Origin: Sphingomonadales bacterium EhC05
GTDB lineage: Bacteria > Pseudomonadota > Alphaproteobacteria > Sphingomonadales > Sphingomonadaceae
Length of the DNA: 64,000 nt
Direction of reading: 5' to 3'
Assembly: GCA_001650955.1 (NCBI GenBank)
Contig: LXYP01000003.1
Location: 186,001-250,000 of the forward strand
Part shown: piece by piece, positions 52,420-60,689 of the stretch
How positions within the stretch are numbered: the stretch's first letter is position 1
Layout of the letters: the number at the start of each line of letters is the position of its first letter
Program-made: the position numbers and the translations under genes
Notes under the pieces: model-generated
What the model saw: only the letters and a program-made list of their open reading frames with translations
Told to the model about the DNA's origin: nothing
Database searches by the model: none

Positions 52420-53684
52420 AAAATCTGACAAAAGGTTTCGCGTTTACCGCCGCGTTAGCACTGAGCGCTTGTTCGGCGACGATGGACTCTGGTGAACCAA
52501 CTGCCTCAGCATCATCGAGCGCCGCAACTCTGGCAGCGAATATGACGCTGGGCGACAGTTTCCTGTCGGACTTTTATGTCTATGATGGAAATCTGGAAGC
52601 GCCCGGAAAGCTGCTGCGACAGGAACCTTTGACCAAAGCACAATCCAACCCCGGCGCAGCGCAAAATGTGCGCCTGCTTTACACTTCCACCGACGGTATT
52701 GACGGCAAAGACCTGACTGCTGTTTCCGGTGTTTTATTCCTGCCCAAAGGCACTGCGCCAGCGGGCGGTTGGCCGCTTATGGCATGGACGCACGGTACCG
52801 TTGGTATAGCCGATATTTGCGCGCCATCCTGGAATGGACGTCAGGAACAGGACCGCACCCATCTGCAATTCTGGCTCAGCAAAGGTTATGCCGTCGTCGC
52901 TTCGGATTATCAGGGTTTGGGAACGCCGGGAACGCACCCCTATCTCGCGACGCGCCCCGAAGCCTATAGCAATCTCGATATCATCCGAGCTGTTCAATCT
53001 GCCGATTTCCCGGTTTCGGATAAGGTCGTATTATTCGGCCAATCACAAGGCGCAGGAGCAGCGTTCGCAACTGCTGCTTATTCTCAGGACTATGCGCCTG
53101 ATGTAAATGTGGTTGGCGCTGTTGCCACCGGCATACCCTTTTTCTCGCCCGAAGCCCTTGTAGTTCTGCAAGAATCGCGACCGCCGGACCGCGTTGACCC
53201 CTTGCTCGGATATAATATGTTGGCGCTTTCTTTAGTGCAGCGGATCAATCCCGACTTCCAACTGGCGGACTATATTTCCGACGATGTTCTGCCGATTGCA
53301 CAGTCCGTTCAGAATACTTGTCACAAACATGTAAAGGCGAAAGTGGTCGCCGAGAAACTGACCTACAACCGCGTCTTCAAAAAAGCACCCACCGAACATT
53401 TGACCATGGCTTTTTCCAAAATGGGTTATCCCACTTTGAAGCTTCCTGTTCCTACGTTCATCGGTACGGGCGGGAAAGACAAAGACACTCCGCCGCGGAT
53501 GCAAGCAGCACTAGTCACACGCGCCTGCAAGGCCGGTTCGACCATCGTGTCAAAGCTCTATCCGACTCTGGACCATAAGGGAGTTGTCAATGGATCAACC
53601 AGCGATACCTTGCCATTCGTGCAATCGGTTTTTGCGGGAGAGGAAGTAAACGGGAATTGTGACGGTCTGCCATTTGGCAAATAG
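52416..53684 (+). CDS. Secreted lipase-like lipoprotein, alpha/beta hydrolase
   Basis: 422 aa. Lipoprotein signal peptide with lipobox LSAC (Cys19), so it is anchored in the envelope. It belongs to the secretory lipase (LIP) group: MAWTHGTVGIADICAPS, nucleophile GQSQGAGAA (about residue 210), late Asp/His in TLDHKGVVN. It probably releases acids from esters at the cell surface or in the periplasm to feed the ligase encoded upstream. Coupled by a 4-base overlap to the ligase gene. Confidence 0.87.
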   Translation: MKNLTKGFAFTAALALSACSATMDSGEPTASASSSAATLAANMTLGDSFLSDFYVYDGNLEAPGKLLRQEPLTKAQSNPGAAQNVRLLYTSTDGIDGKDLTAVSGVLFLPKGTAPAGGWPLMAWTHGTVGIADICAPSWNGRQEQDRTHLQFWLSKGYAVVASDYQGLGTPGTHPYLATRPEAYSNLDIIRAVQSADFPVSDKVVLFGQSQGAGAAFATAAYSQDYAPDVNVVGAVATGIPFFSPEALVVLQESRPPDRVDPLLGYNMLALSLVQRINPDFQLADYISDDVLPIAQSVQNTCHKHVKAKVVAEKLTYNRVFKKAPTEHLTMAFSKMGYPTLKLPVPTFIGTGGKDKDTPPRMQAALVTRACKAGSTIVSKLYPTLDHKGVVNGSTSDTLPFVQSVFAGEEVNGNCDGLPFGK

Positions 53685-53732
53685 TCGTGACCAACTCCGG
53701 AATTGTGCGCTAGTAGAGGATTATACAAGACT

Positions 53733-56078
53733 ATGAACAGCGATAAATTCCCGGTAATTATCGGGGTTGGACAGGTTGTGGATCATTGGGACGGTTCCGA
53801 TCCCGATGCAGCACCGCACCCGCTTGTCATGATCCGTAGTGCGATTGATCACGCAATCGCTGACACGGGAAGCGAAGGTCTTGCGGATTCCATTGATTGC
53901 GCAGCGTTTCTCCGGACATTTCCGGACTCGCTGCGCAAACCGTTCACACCCTTCGGTACGATCAAGAACTTGCCTCACGCCGTACTGAAAGGCACCACGC
54001 TTTCTCCTAAGGAAATCATCTATTCTGCCATTGGTGGTGAACAACCGCAGGCGCTGGTCAACGAGCTTTCAGCAAAGCTAGCAGCCGGTGAAATTGAGGT
54101 TGCCCTTATCGCTGGCGGCGAGACAACGGGCGCGCTCAAAACTGCGCTCAAAAACAGAGTGCGGCTTGATTGGTCGGACGACACTGACGGACCATTTGAA
54201 GACCGCCGGGGCGGAGATGAGCAACTTCTTTCCAAATATGAAATCGCTAATGGGCTTGGCATGCCTCCCCAGACCTACGCCGCGCTGGAACAGGCATGGC
54301 GCGCGCGCATGGGGCTCAACCGCAAGGACTATCTGGCGCTGGTCGGGAAAGCCTTTGCAATACTGTCTGCGGAAGCAACGAGCAATGACTATGCACAATT
54401 CCCTACCGAGCGTGACGCCGAATTTCTCGCCACGCCCTCAAAGGAAAACTACCCGATTTGCGACCCGTTGCTCAAATGGCATGTAGCGCAGGATGCGGTC
54501 AATCAAAGTGCAGCCCTTATCCTGACCACAGCAGGAAAAGCCAAGGAGTTGGGCGTCGATCCCGCTAAGTGTATCTACCTGCACGGCCATTCCGATATAA
54601 AAGACGCGCTCATATCTCAGCGGCCTGATCTTTCGCATTCCAAGGCCATCGAACTTGCCCTGGACCAGGCGCTGAAAACTTCCGGCTTGTCGAGCAAGGA
54701 TATAGATCATCGGGACATCTACAGCTGCTTCCCCATAGTCGTCTTGCTCGCCGCTGAATATTTGGGATTGCGGCCCGACGAAGATTCCATGACCGTCACC
54801 GGCGGCCTCCCCTTCTTCGGTGGACCGGGCAATAACTATTCTACCCATGCGATCGCAGCCATGGTCGAGCGATTGCGCGATGATCGCGAAGCACACGGCT
54901 TGGTCCTTGCCAATGGTGGCTTCATCAGCAAGGAATCGGCGGCGGTCTATTCCGCGCAGGCACCGGACAACTGGCAGGCACAATCAAGCAAAACGGCCCA
55001 AAGCGAGATTGACCGGCGCGATGCGATTACTCAACTGGATGAGGACTGCGAAGCGACAATCGAAGCTTATTGTGTCAGGCATGGACGCCACGGCCCGGAA
55101 GCTGCCTATGTTATCGCCCGTAACGAGCAAGGCCGGATCATCGCCAATGTTGATTCAGACCACAGAGCAACAATGCGTTCGCTGTCCGATACCGAACAGG
55201 CCGTTGGTCAATCCATACATTTTGAGCACAAGAAAGAGCGGAACTTCGTCACTAATCCGAACAGGCTTGGCTCGAATGACGCTGGAGACAGCTTTCTTGA
55301 TCGGGAATTTCGCTTCGTCACCGTCAAACGCGATCAACGCATCCTCGAAGTCACGCTCAATCGACCCGACTCTTACAATGCTTTGTTCAGCGCCGTCCAT
55401 TTCGAATTGGCGGAAATTTTTGATGCGTTCGAACGGGATCGGGATTTATGGGTAGCTATAATAACCGGCGCGGGAGACAAAGCCTTTTGCAGCGGTAATG
55501 ATCTGAAAGTCACAGCCAAAGGCGGTGACATGACCATGCCGTCTTCGGGCTTTGCGGGTCTTTGCGCGCGCGCCGGCAGAACCAAACCGATAATTGCCGC
55601 GGTCAACGGTATTGCGATGGGCGGCGGGCTTGAGATTGTTCTCGCCTGTGATCTGGCTGTGGCGGTTCCAGCTGCCAGCTTTGCTTTGCCGGAAGTCAAA
55701 GTGGGTTTGTTTGCCGCAGCCGGCGGCCTGCAACGACTGACCCGTCAAATTGGTGAAAAGGCTGCGATGGAATTGATTCTGACCGGACGAACCGTTCCCG
55801 CAGAAGAAGCCGCCAAGCTGGGTATCATCAACTCGATCACCAGCGAAAGGACTGCACTGGAAGAAGCGCGCACGCTCGCTCAAACCATCACCGGCAATTC
55901 GCCAAGCTCTATCGCGGCATCAAAACGCGTGTTTAATGCCATGGATAAAAAGGCGGAATGGAGCGAGATGCTGGAACTTAGCAAAGCCGAGATTGTCAAG
56001 CTGATGAAAACCAAGGACATGCGGGAAGGCGTCACCGCGTTTGCGGAAAAACGCAAGCCGAACTGGATGAACGAATAA
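53733..56078 (+). CDS. Thiolase-like / enoyl-CoA hydratase fusion protein
   Basis: 781 aa with two enzymes. Residues 1 to about 505 are a thiolase-like domain of the SCP2-thiolase-related group: IAGGETTGALK, DIYSCFPIVV (Cys), VTGGLPFFGGPGNNYSTHAI; the canonical nucleophile motif CxSG/CSTG is not seen. Residues 530-781 are a full crotonase with both acidic catalytic positions (GGGLEIVLACD and LPEVKVGLFAAAGG) and oxyanion loop FCSGNDLK. Hydration and a retro-Claisen or aldol-type step would be channelled. The ATG at 53733 has AGAGGA upstream. Fusion in this order is not one I know from standard beta-oxidation. Confidence 0.85.
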   Translation: MNSDKFPVIIGVGQVVDHWDGSDPDAAPHPLVMIRSAIDHAIADTGSEGLADSIDCAAFLRTFPDSLRKPFTPFGTIKNLPHAVLKGTTLSPKEIIYSAIGGEQPQALVNELSAKLAAGEIEVALIAGGETTGALKTALKNRVRLDWSDDTDGPFEDRRGGDEQLLSKYEIANGLGMPPQTYAALEQAWRARMGLNRKDYLALVGKAFAILSAEATSNDYAQFPTERDAEFLATPSKENYPICDPLLKWHVAQDAVNQSAALILTTAGKAKELGVDPAKCIYLHGHSDIKDALISQRPDLSHSKAIELALDQALKTSGLSSKDIDHRDIYSCFPIVVLLAAEYLGLRPDEDSMTVTGGLPFFGGPGNNYSTHAIAAMVERLRDDREAHGLVLANGGFISKESAAVYSAQAPDNWQAQSSKTAQSEIDRRDAITQLDEDCEATIEAYCVRHGRHGPEAAYVIARNEQGRIIANVDSDHRATMRSLSDTEQAVGQSIHFEHKKERNFVTNPNRLGSNDAGDSFLDREFRFVTVKRDQRILEVTLNRPDSYNALFSAVHFELAEIFDAFERDRDLWVAIITGAGDKAFCSGNDLKVTAKGGDMTMPSSGFAGLCARAGRTKPIIAAVNGIAMGGGLEIVLACDLAVAVPAASFALPEVKVGLFAAAGGLQRLTRQIGEKAAMELILTGRTVPAEEAAKLGIINSITSERTALEEARTLAQTITGNSPSSIAASKRVFNAMDKKAEWSEMLELSKAEIVKLMKTKDMREGVTAFAEKRKPNWMNE

Positions 56079-56116
56079 ACCTGCGAATTGCAAAAAAGTA
56101 AATAGAGGGATGACTT

Positions 56117-56887
56117 ATGGACCAGCAACTTGACTTGAACGGCAGAGTGGCGATCGTCACAGGCGCTTCCTCTGGGCTGGGCGCTCGTTTTGCCCAGGTT
56201 TTGGCAGCGGCAGGGGCCAAGGTCGCTCTGGCGGCGCGGCGGCTGGACAAGCTGGAGGAATTGACAGCTACAATCAACGCCAATGGCGGCGAGGCGATGG
56301 CGGTTGAGATGGACGTTGCGGATGAAACCGCTGTGATCGCCGCCTATGACGCGGTCGAAGAGCAGTTCGGAGCCATAGATACGGTAATCGCCAACGCGGG
56401 GCGCAATGCTGATGGATCATGTCTCGAACTATCGGTCGAAGATTTCGACGGGCTGATCGCGGTAAACCTGCGCGGTGTTTTCCTCTCTGCGCGGGAGGGA
56501 GCGCGACGGATCATCAAACATGGCGATCCAAAACAGCGCCGGGGCCGTATCGTGATTATATCATCAATCACCTCGCGTATGACGACGCCCGGTATCTCTG
56601 CCTATTCAGCATCCAAAGCGGCGGTCAACCGGCTCGGCAAAGTCATGGCCCGCGAACTGGCAAGGGCTGGGGTAAATGTAAACATGCTGTTGCCCGGATA
56701 TATTGAAACCGATTTAACCGGGGCGGCGTTCAAGACCGATGCGGGGCAAATGTTCCTGAAGAGCTTCCCCCGCCGTCGCTTGGTTGATCTTGAGGAACTG
56801 GACGGGATGGTCACGTTTCTCTGTTCGGACGCTTCAAGTGCTGTAACGGGCGCAGAGATAGTCGTTGATGAGGGTCAAAGCCTCTAA
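56117..56887 (+). CDS. SDR family oxidoreductase
   Basis: 256 aa. Cofactor motif VTGASSGLGARFAQVL, NAG at VIANAGRNADG, catalytic Ser in IISSITS and Tyr-xxx-Lys in YSASKAAV. Likely the 3-hydroxyacyl-CoA dehydrogenase step of the operon, following the hydratase domain. GAGGG lies before the ATG. Last gene of the plus-strand operon; the next gene converges on it with two bases between the stops. Confidence 0.9.
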   Translation: MDQQLDLNGRVAIVTGASSGLGARFAQVLAAAGAKVALAARRLDKLEELTATINANGGEAMAVEMDVADETAVIAAYDAVEEQFGAIDTVIANAGRNADGSCLELSVEDFDGLIAVNLRGVFLSAREGARRIIKHGDPKQRRGRIVIISSITSRMTTPGISAYSASKAAVNRLGKVMARELARAGVNVNMLLPGYIETDLTGAAFKTDAGQMFLKSFPRRRLVDLEELDGMVTFLCSDASSAVTGAEIVVDEGQSL

Positions 56888-56889
56888 CG

Positions 56890-57630
56890 TCAGGCGGCGT
56901 CTTGCCGATAAAATTTCCCTATCCGCCCTTCGGCTTTGAACGGTGACCATGTGTTCTCAGCCTGCCGCAAGCGGTCTGCAATCACATATAGTACCAGCGG
57001 ATTGCTCCCCATACCTAAATGGCTGGCAGGAACGTGGATATTCTCCGATAAATCGCCCACGGCCTGCCTGGCACCGCGCCAATGCATGATACCGTCATTT
57101 TTTGAATAAATGACCGAGCTCGGTACCGGTAACGACTTTTTCAAATTCTCGATTTTTTGCAAGAGATCAGGATCAAATTCTCCGTTGAGAAACTGATAGA
57201 TGGGTCCGATCAGGGTCACGTGCTGCGGCCCGGCAATAGGGCTGCCCAACGACAAAACATTGCGAACCATATCGGGATTGTTGCGCGCAAACTCCCGCGC
57301 GAATATTCCGCCAAGACTCCAGCCTATCAGCGTGACTTTCTGCCCGCTTTCGACGAAGCGTTTTTCTACCATTGCCTGAATTTCATCATCAACCTCGCGG
57401 CCATGCCGGAGATTACGGCCCAAGCCCCAGTCGTGCACCTGATAGCCAAGGCTGGTCAAAAACCGCCGCAATGGCCGCGTTGATATCTCGCTCGTTAAAA
57501 AACCCGGAAAAACAATTACCGGATGTCCATCTCCCCGTGGCAACTTTCGAAGCCAGGAACTCGACCCATAATGCGCCGCCAGTTCCAGAACCCAGCGCGC
57601 CTCCATGCCAAACTTCAGCAACCTAAACAT
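56890..57630 (-). CDS. Alpha/beta hydrolase, esterase/lipase type
   Basis: 246 aa. Oxyanion region VIVFPGFLTSE, nucleophile GWSLGGIFARE (about residue 103), conserved LGSPIAGPQHV. No signal peptide. It is encoded with the wax ester synthase gene (same strand, 44 bases apart), so a role in turning over storage lipids or in releasing fatty acids is plausible. No strong ribosome site before the ATG at 57630. Confidence 0.8.
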   Translation of the reverse strand: MFRLLKFGMEARWVLELAAHYGSSSWLRKLPRGDGHPVIVFPGFLTSEISTRPLRRFLTSLGYQVHDWGLGRNLRHGREVDDEIQAMVEKRFVESGQKVTLIGWSLGGIFAREFARNNPDMVRNVLSLGSPIAGPQHVTLIGPIYQFLNGEFDPDLLQKIENLKKSLPVPSSVIYSKNDGIMHWRGARQAVGDLSENIHVPASHLGMGSNPLVLYVIADRLRQAENTWSPFKAEGRIGKFYRQDAA

Positions 57631-57674
57631 TTGGGGGTATCAATCTATTGATGCCGGTGCAGATCATCATATTC

Positions 57675-59183
57675 TCACGCACCGGCCTTCTTCTTGGCAG
57701 TCCCGCGCTTGGTGCGTTTTTTGATCGCAGGTGCTTTTGCTTTTGCTTTCGATGGATTTTTACCCAGTTTGGCCATCGCGGTCTGATGTTCCCCGAAACT
57801 CCTGAGCAAACATTCGGCATAGAAATCCGGATCGGGAACCGCCTCGCGACATGCGGTAAACGATAGTGTCACCTCGTCGATGAAGGTGTGCACGATATGG
57901 CCCAATCTTATACCGTCCATCAGGCACAGCATCCCATAGACAGAGACAGCCTTCGCGCCGGCAGAATAGAGCGGCACCGGCGGGCCAGGAACATTCGTGA
58001 CGACAGTGTTGACCAACGGCTTGGTTTTATCGGCAATTTTGAAGCGCTGGAACAGACCCGCGGCAAAATTCATCAACGCAGCTGGTGCCAGTTTTGCCAT
58101 TTCAGCAATCTGTCGAGCGCCCAGAGCATCGGTCATTGCCTTTGCCTTTGTCGTTTCCGACACGACATATTCCATTCGCTCCGAGACCGCAGCGATATGG
58201 GAACCAAGCGGCACGTACATGGCCGCTATCTGATTGCCCATCGTATCGCGCTCTTCTTCGGTCCGCACTGATATGGGGGCCATTGCGGTAACCGACGCAT
58301 CCGGCAATTCCTTCTTTGCGGCAAGATAACGCCGCATCGCTCCGCCGCAGATTGACAGCATTACATCATTCATTTTCGCGCCCTCGGCAAGCGCGCGCAT
58401 GGAGAGTATTTCCTTAAGGTTAAATGCCTGCGCACCAAAAACACGGTGGGGAGATATCGTACCGTTAAAACGCGTTTCGGGAGTGTTCGCAATAGCCTCG
58501 AAATCAAACTCCTTGGCCATAAACCCTTTAACGGCGCGGGCAATACCCGGCGCAGATTCTTTGACTGCATTTAACTGACGGACAGGCAGCGTTGCGCTGG
58601 CCATTATACCCCGGCCAAGCAGCTCAATCTGGCTAGGTGTATTTTCCGGCCGCCACGGGTCGACGTCTGACAATGGCGGCTCATCAGGCCGGAATGTATG
58701 CGTGGCATGCATAAGATCGACGCCCGATACACCGTCGATGGCGACATGATGGACCTTGGCTAACAATGCGTAAGATCCTTTGGGAACGCCGTGGATATTA
58801 TCCAGACCCTCAATTACGGAAATTTCCCACGGCGGACGGGCCAGATCGAGTGGCCGGGCAAAAATGCGAGCGGCCAAAATGCATAGCTGCCGCCAATCTC
58901 CCGGTGCCGGAAGAGCGACGTGTCGCAGATGATATTCGATATCGAACTCGGAATCTTCAACCCAATAGGGATAATCGACATTGAGCGGGACTTTGACCAT
59001 TTTACGGCGAAGAGATTTTGACAGTTGCAGGCGGTTTTCAATGAAGGCCATTATGTCCTTAAACCGGACGAAACCGCCGGGAGCGGTGCTGGGATCATAT
59101 ATGAATATGGACCCTACATGCACCGGAGCAGACGGGTGCTCCAGAGCAGCAAATGCCGCGTCCAGTCCCTGCATTTTTTCCAT
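57675..59183 (-). CDS. Wax ester synthase / diacylglycerol acyltransferase (WS/DGAT)
   Basis: 502 aa. Joins acyl-CoA to long-chain alcohols or diacylglycerol for storage lipid. The catalytic HHxxxDG is present as VHHVAIDGVSG (about residue 137); the second family motif region NDVMLSICGGAMRRYL and the PLVNTVVTNVPGPP block are clear. The C-terminus is an extra lysine-rich tail of about 30 residues (KAKAKAPAIKKRTKRG...), possibly for lipid-droplet or membrane contact. The ATG at 59183 follows GGGGGGA. Its promoter at 59.3 kb has the same palindrome as the catabolic operon, so it may be regulated with it. Confidence 0.92.
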   Translation of the reverse strand: MEKMQGLDAAFAALEHPSAPVHVGSIFIYDPSTAPGGFVRFKDIMAFIENRLQLSKSLRRKMVKVPLNVDYPYWVEDSEFDIEYHLRHVALPAPGDWRQLCILAARIFARPLDLARPPWEISVIEGLDNIHGVPKGSYALLAKVHHVAIDGVSGVDLMHATHTFRPDEPPLSDVDPWRPENTPSQIELLGRGIMASATLPVRQLNAVKESAPGIARAVKGFMAKEFDFEAIANTPETRFNGTISPHRVFGAQAFNLKEILSMRALAEGAKMNDVMLSICGGAMRRYLAAKKELPDASVTAMAPISVRTEEERDTMGNQIAAMYVPLGSHIAAVSERMEYVVSETTKAKAMTDALGARQIAEMAKLAPAALMNFAAGLFQRFKIADKTKPLVNTVVTNVPGPPVPLYSAGAKAVSVYGMLCLMDGIRLGHIVHTFIDEVTLSFTACREAVPDPDFYAECLLRSFGEHQTAMAKLGKNPSKAKAKAPAIKKRTKRGTAKKKAGA

Positions 59184-59298
59184 CAAACTATCCCCCCAAT
59201 TTTTACCGCTAATCTTGTAAGCCCGCGAAGAAGGCCAAGTCGCTAACCTGCTATCCGAGCGGTCATTGCCTTCCCAGCAAGGCTGAAAAATAGGAAAG

Positions 59299-59340
59299 CG
59301 AACACATGTTCGGTTTTGTCTGAATAATTGACTTTAGTCA
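59299..59340 (-). promoter_or_regulatory. Promoter and putative TetR operator of WS/DGAT
   Basis: Read on the minus strand: TTGACT, 17 bases, CAAAAC, then directly CGAAC-ATGT-GTTCG (59312-59299). The palindrome arms and N4 spacing equal those in the tetR/acyl-CoA dehydrogenase intergenic region, and the order of elements is the same. It lies about 116 bases upstream of the WS/DGAT ATG. Confidence 0.55.
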
Positions 59341-59390
59341 AGTTTTGTTTTGGTTGGCGCGCGGTACACAGTGGGTCGAATTGACACATA

Positions 59391-59404
59391 TAATTGCAAT
59401 TATG
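59391..59404. repeat. Perfect 14-base palindrome
   Basis: ATAATTGCAATTAT, AT-rich, between WS/DGAT and ssb. It may be an operator; the binding protein is unknown. Confidence 0.45.
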
Positions 59405-59831
59405 TCGTGTGTTAAACTTCGGTGCCTTGCGTCCTTCGAAAGATGGCATTGCCTGTTGTTCGAAATCACATTCCTGGAAAAGCCTTGATCGTGGCTAACT
59501 GAAACTAAGAAAAGTCATCTTATCAGCAGAGTTCGAAGTGCGGTTGCTTTTTCGGCGCACCATTGGGAAGCGGTATCAGTCCAGAAACACATCCCCTTCA
59601 TTGACCTAAACGCGCCCCTGTCCGGATGGTGCCTGGACAGCAACCCGCGCATCTTCAGGGCCGTGTTGCATCGCTACGCGCTGCTGCCCGCACCACCCCC
59701 CCCATTACATTTGAAGCTGCGGGTTTCCCTCATTATCATTCGGTGCAATCCAGACCCCAACCGGACCTTTCGGGGCTTAGTCAAAGGGATGGTCCCTTGG
59801 ACGACAAAATAGCTTCGAAAGGTAGTTCAAA

Positions 59832-60176
59832 ATGAAAAACACAGTCACACTCGTCGGCTTCGTAGGCAACGATCCAGAGGTTCGCGAAACCAGATCAGAT
59901 GCAACCATTACAAACATCTCACTCGCTACAACGCGGTCATTCAAGGACAGCGAAGGCGACCGCCAACAGGAAACCGAATGGCACCGCATTACCTGCTTCA
60001 ATGGTATCGGAAAATGCGTTGCAGACCATGTCACCAAAGGAGCCATGATAATGGTCACAGGACGTATCCATTATACCAAGTGGGCAGACGACAAGAACGT
60101 CACTCGTTACGGTTGCGAAATCATCGCTGAGCAAGTTGATTTTCTCTCCAAAGCAAAGGCTAAATCTACCGACTAA
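59832..60176 (+). CDS. ssb: Single-stranded DNA-binding protein
   Basis: 114 aa. A single OB-fold: VTLVGFVGNDPEVRET, FKDSEGDRQQETEWHRI, GAMIMVTGRIHYTKW. It lacks the long acidic-tipped tail of chromosomal SSB, as many element-borne copies do, so it should not recruit host partners through DDDIPF. It sits at the right end of the cargo element; it may belong to the element's own transfer or recombination. A strong terminator follows. Confidence 0.92.
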   Translation: MKNTVTLVGFVGNDPEVRETRSDATITNISLATTRSFKDSEGDRQQETEWHRITCFNGIGKCVADHVTKGAMIMVTGRIHYTKWADDKNVTRYGCEIIAEQVDFLSKAKAKSTD

Positions 60177-60200
60177 TCGCAACTGACATTGCAATAACCC

Positions 60201-60237
60201 AAGGCTCGGTAGCATCCGCTACCGGGCCTTTCTTTTG
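60201..60237 (+). terminator. Rho-independent terminator after ssb
   Basis: AAGGC-T-CGGTAGC and GCTACCG-G-GCCTT form a 13-position stem with an ATCC loop, followed by TTTCTTTT, 24 bases after the ssb stop. Confidence 0.85.
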
Positions 60238-60258
60238 TTCAATTAGGCGACAAAGAAA

Positions 60259-60290
60259 ACGGTCGTTTCGAAAATACGAAACGGTTTTTT
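60259..60290. terminator. Second hairpin with T-run
   Basis: CGTTTCG-AAAATA-CGAAACG with flanking AAAAC/GTTTT pairing, followed by T residues on plus and by T residues on minus. It is probably a bidirectional terminator closing the cargo. Confidence 0.65.
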
Positions 60291-60476
60291 CATCCAGTAT
60301 GACGACATCGACATGCACCGCAGTTTGCATGAACAAGGTGGCTATTTGTTACCAGAATGCCTTTTGATGAGAACAAAACTCTTTCAATAAATTCTATCCA
60401 TCAGGTGCCGGATCGGCTATGAAGTCCGCCGGTAACGGGGAGAAATGAGTTCTTTTCGTGGCCAAGATCGTAAAGA

Positions 60477-60689
60477 TCAAAACATGTCCGAATGGGGAAC
60501 AACAGAGTGCACACCGTACGCAGTTGCCAGTGTCGTTCCCAAGGCAATAGGAGTTAGTGTACAACTATCGCTTTCTACCAAATTTTTGCCACTAGTCGTC
60601 CCGCGTTCGATTACGATTATTTCTATAAGTTGATCCATATCAAGTTGCAGTACTTGTGTAGAATTTCCTGTGTTAACGGGACCGTCCAT
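60477..60689 (-). pseudogene. 5' part of the small backbone gene interrupted by the cargo element
   Basis: From the ATG at 60689 (overlapping the LPD7 gene stop by 17 bases) the frame reads MDGPVNTGNSTQVLQLDMD... to ...TLATAYGVH at 60507, the repeat. It then runs eight codons into element DNA and stops. Joining at the repeat to 42279-42199 restores 87 codons. No family recognised for the restored protein. Confidence 0.5.
60507..60527. repeat. Right attachment site (attR) of the nested element
   Basis: Second copy of GTGCACACCGTACGCA plus G/A then TTGC, in direct orientation to 42280-42300. Both copies lie in the reading frame of the same split gene at the same codon. Confidence 0.7.

Larger units (their letters stand above)
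59187..59831. other. Regulatory spacer between the WS/DGAT gene and ssb
   Basis: 640 bases, no gene. The left third carries the WS/DGAT promoter/operator (listed) and the palindrome ATAATTGCAATTAT (59391-59404). The right part has a C-run (about 59692-59702) and AAGGGA-TGG-TCCCTT (59784-59798) shortly before ssb. No ORF in it has recognisable features. Confidence 0.5.

Noticed and set aside
59299-59312. GAACACATGTTC considered as a LexA (SOS) box
   Set aside because: Alphaproteobacterial LexA boxes have a seven-base spacer between direct GTTC/GAAC units; here the spacer is four and the arms are inverted, and a twin lies next to tetR.
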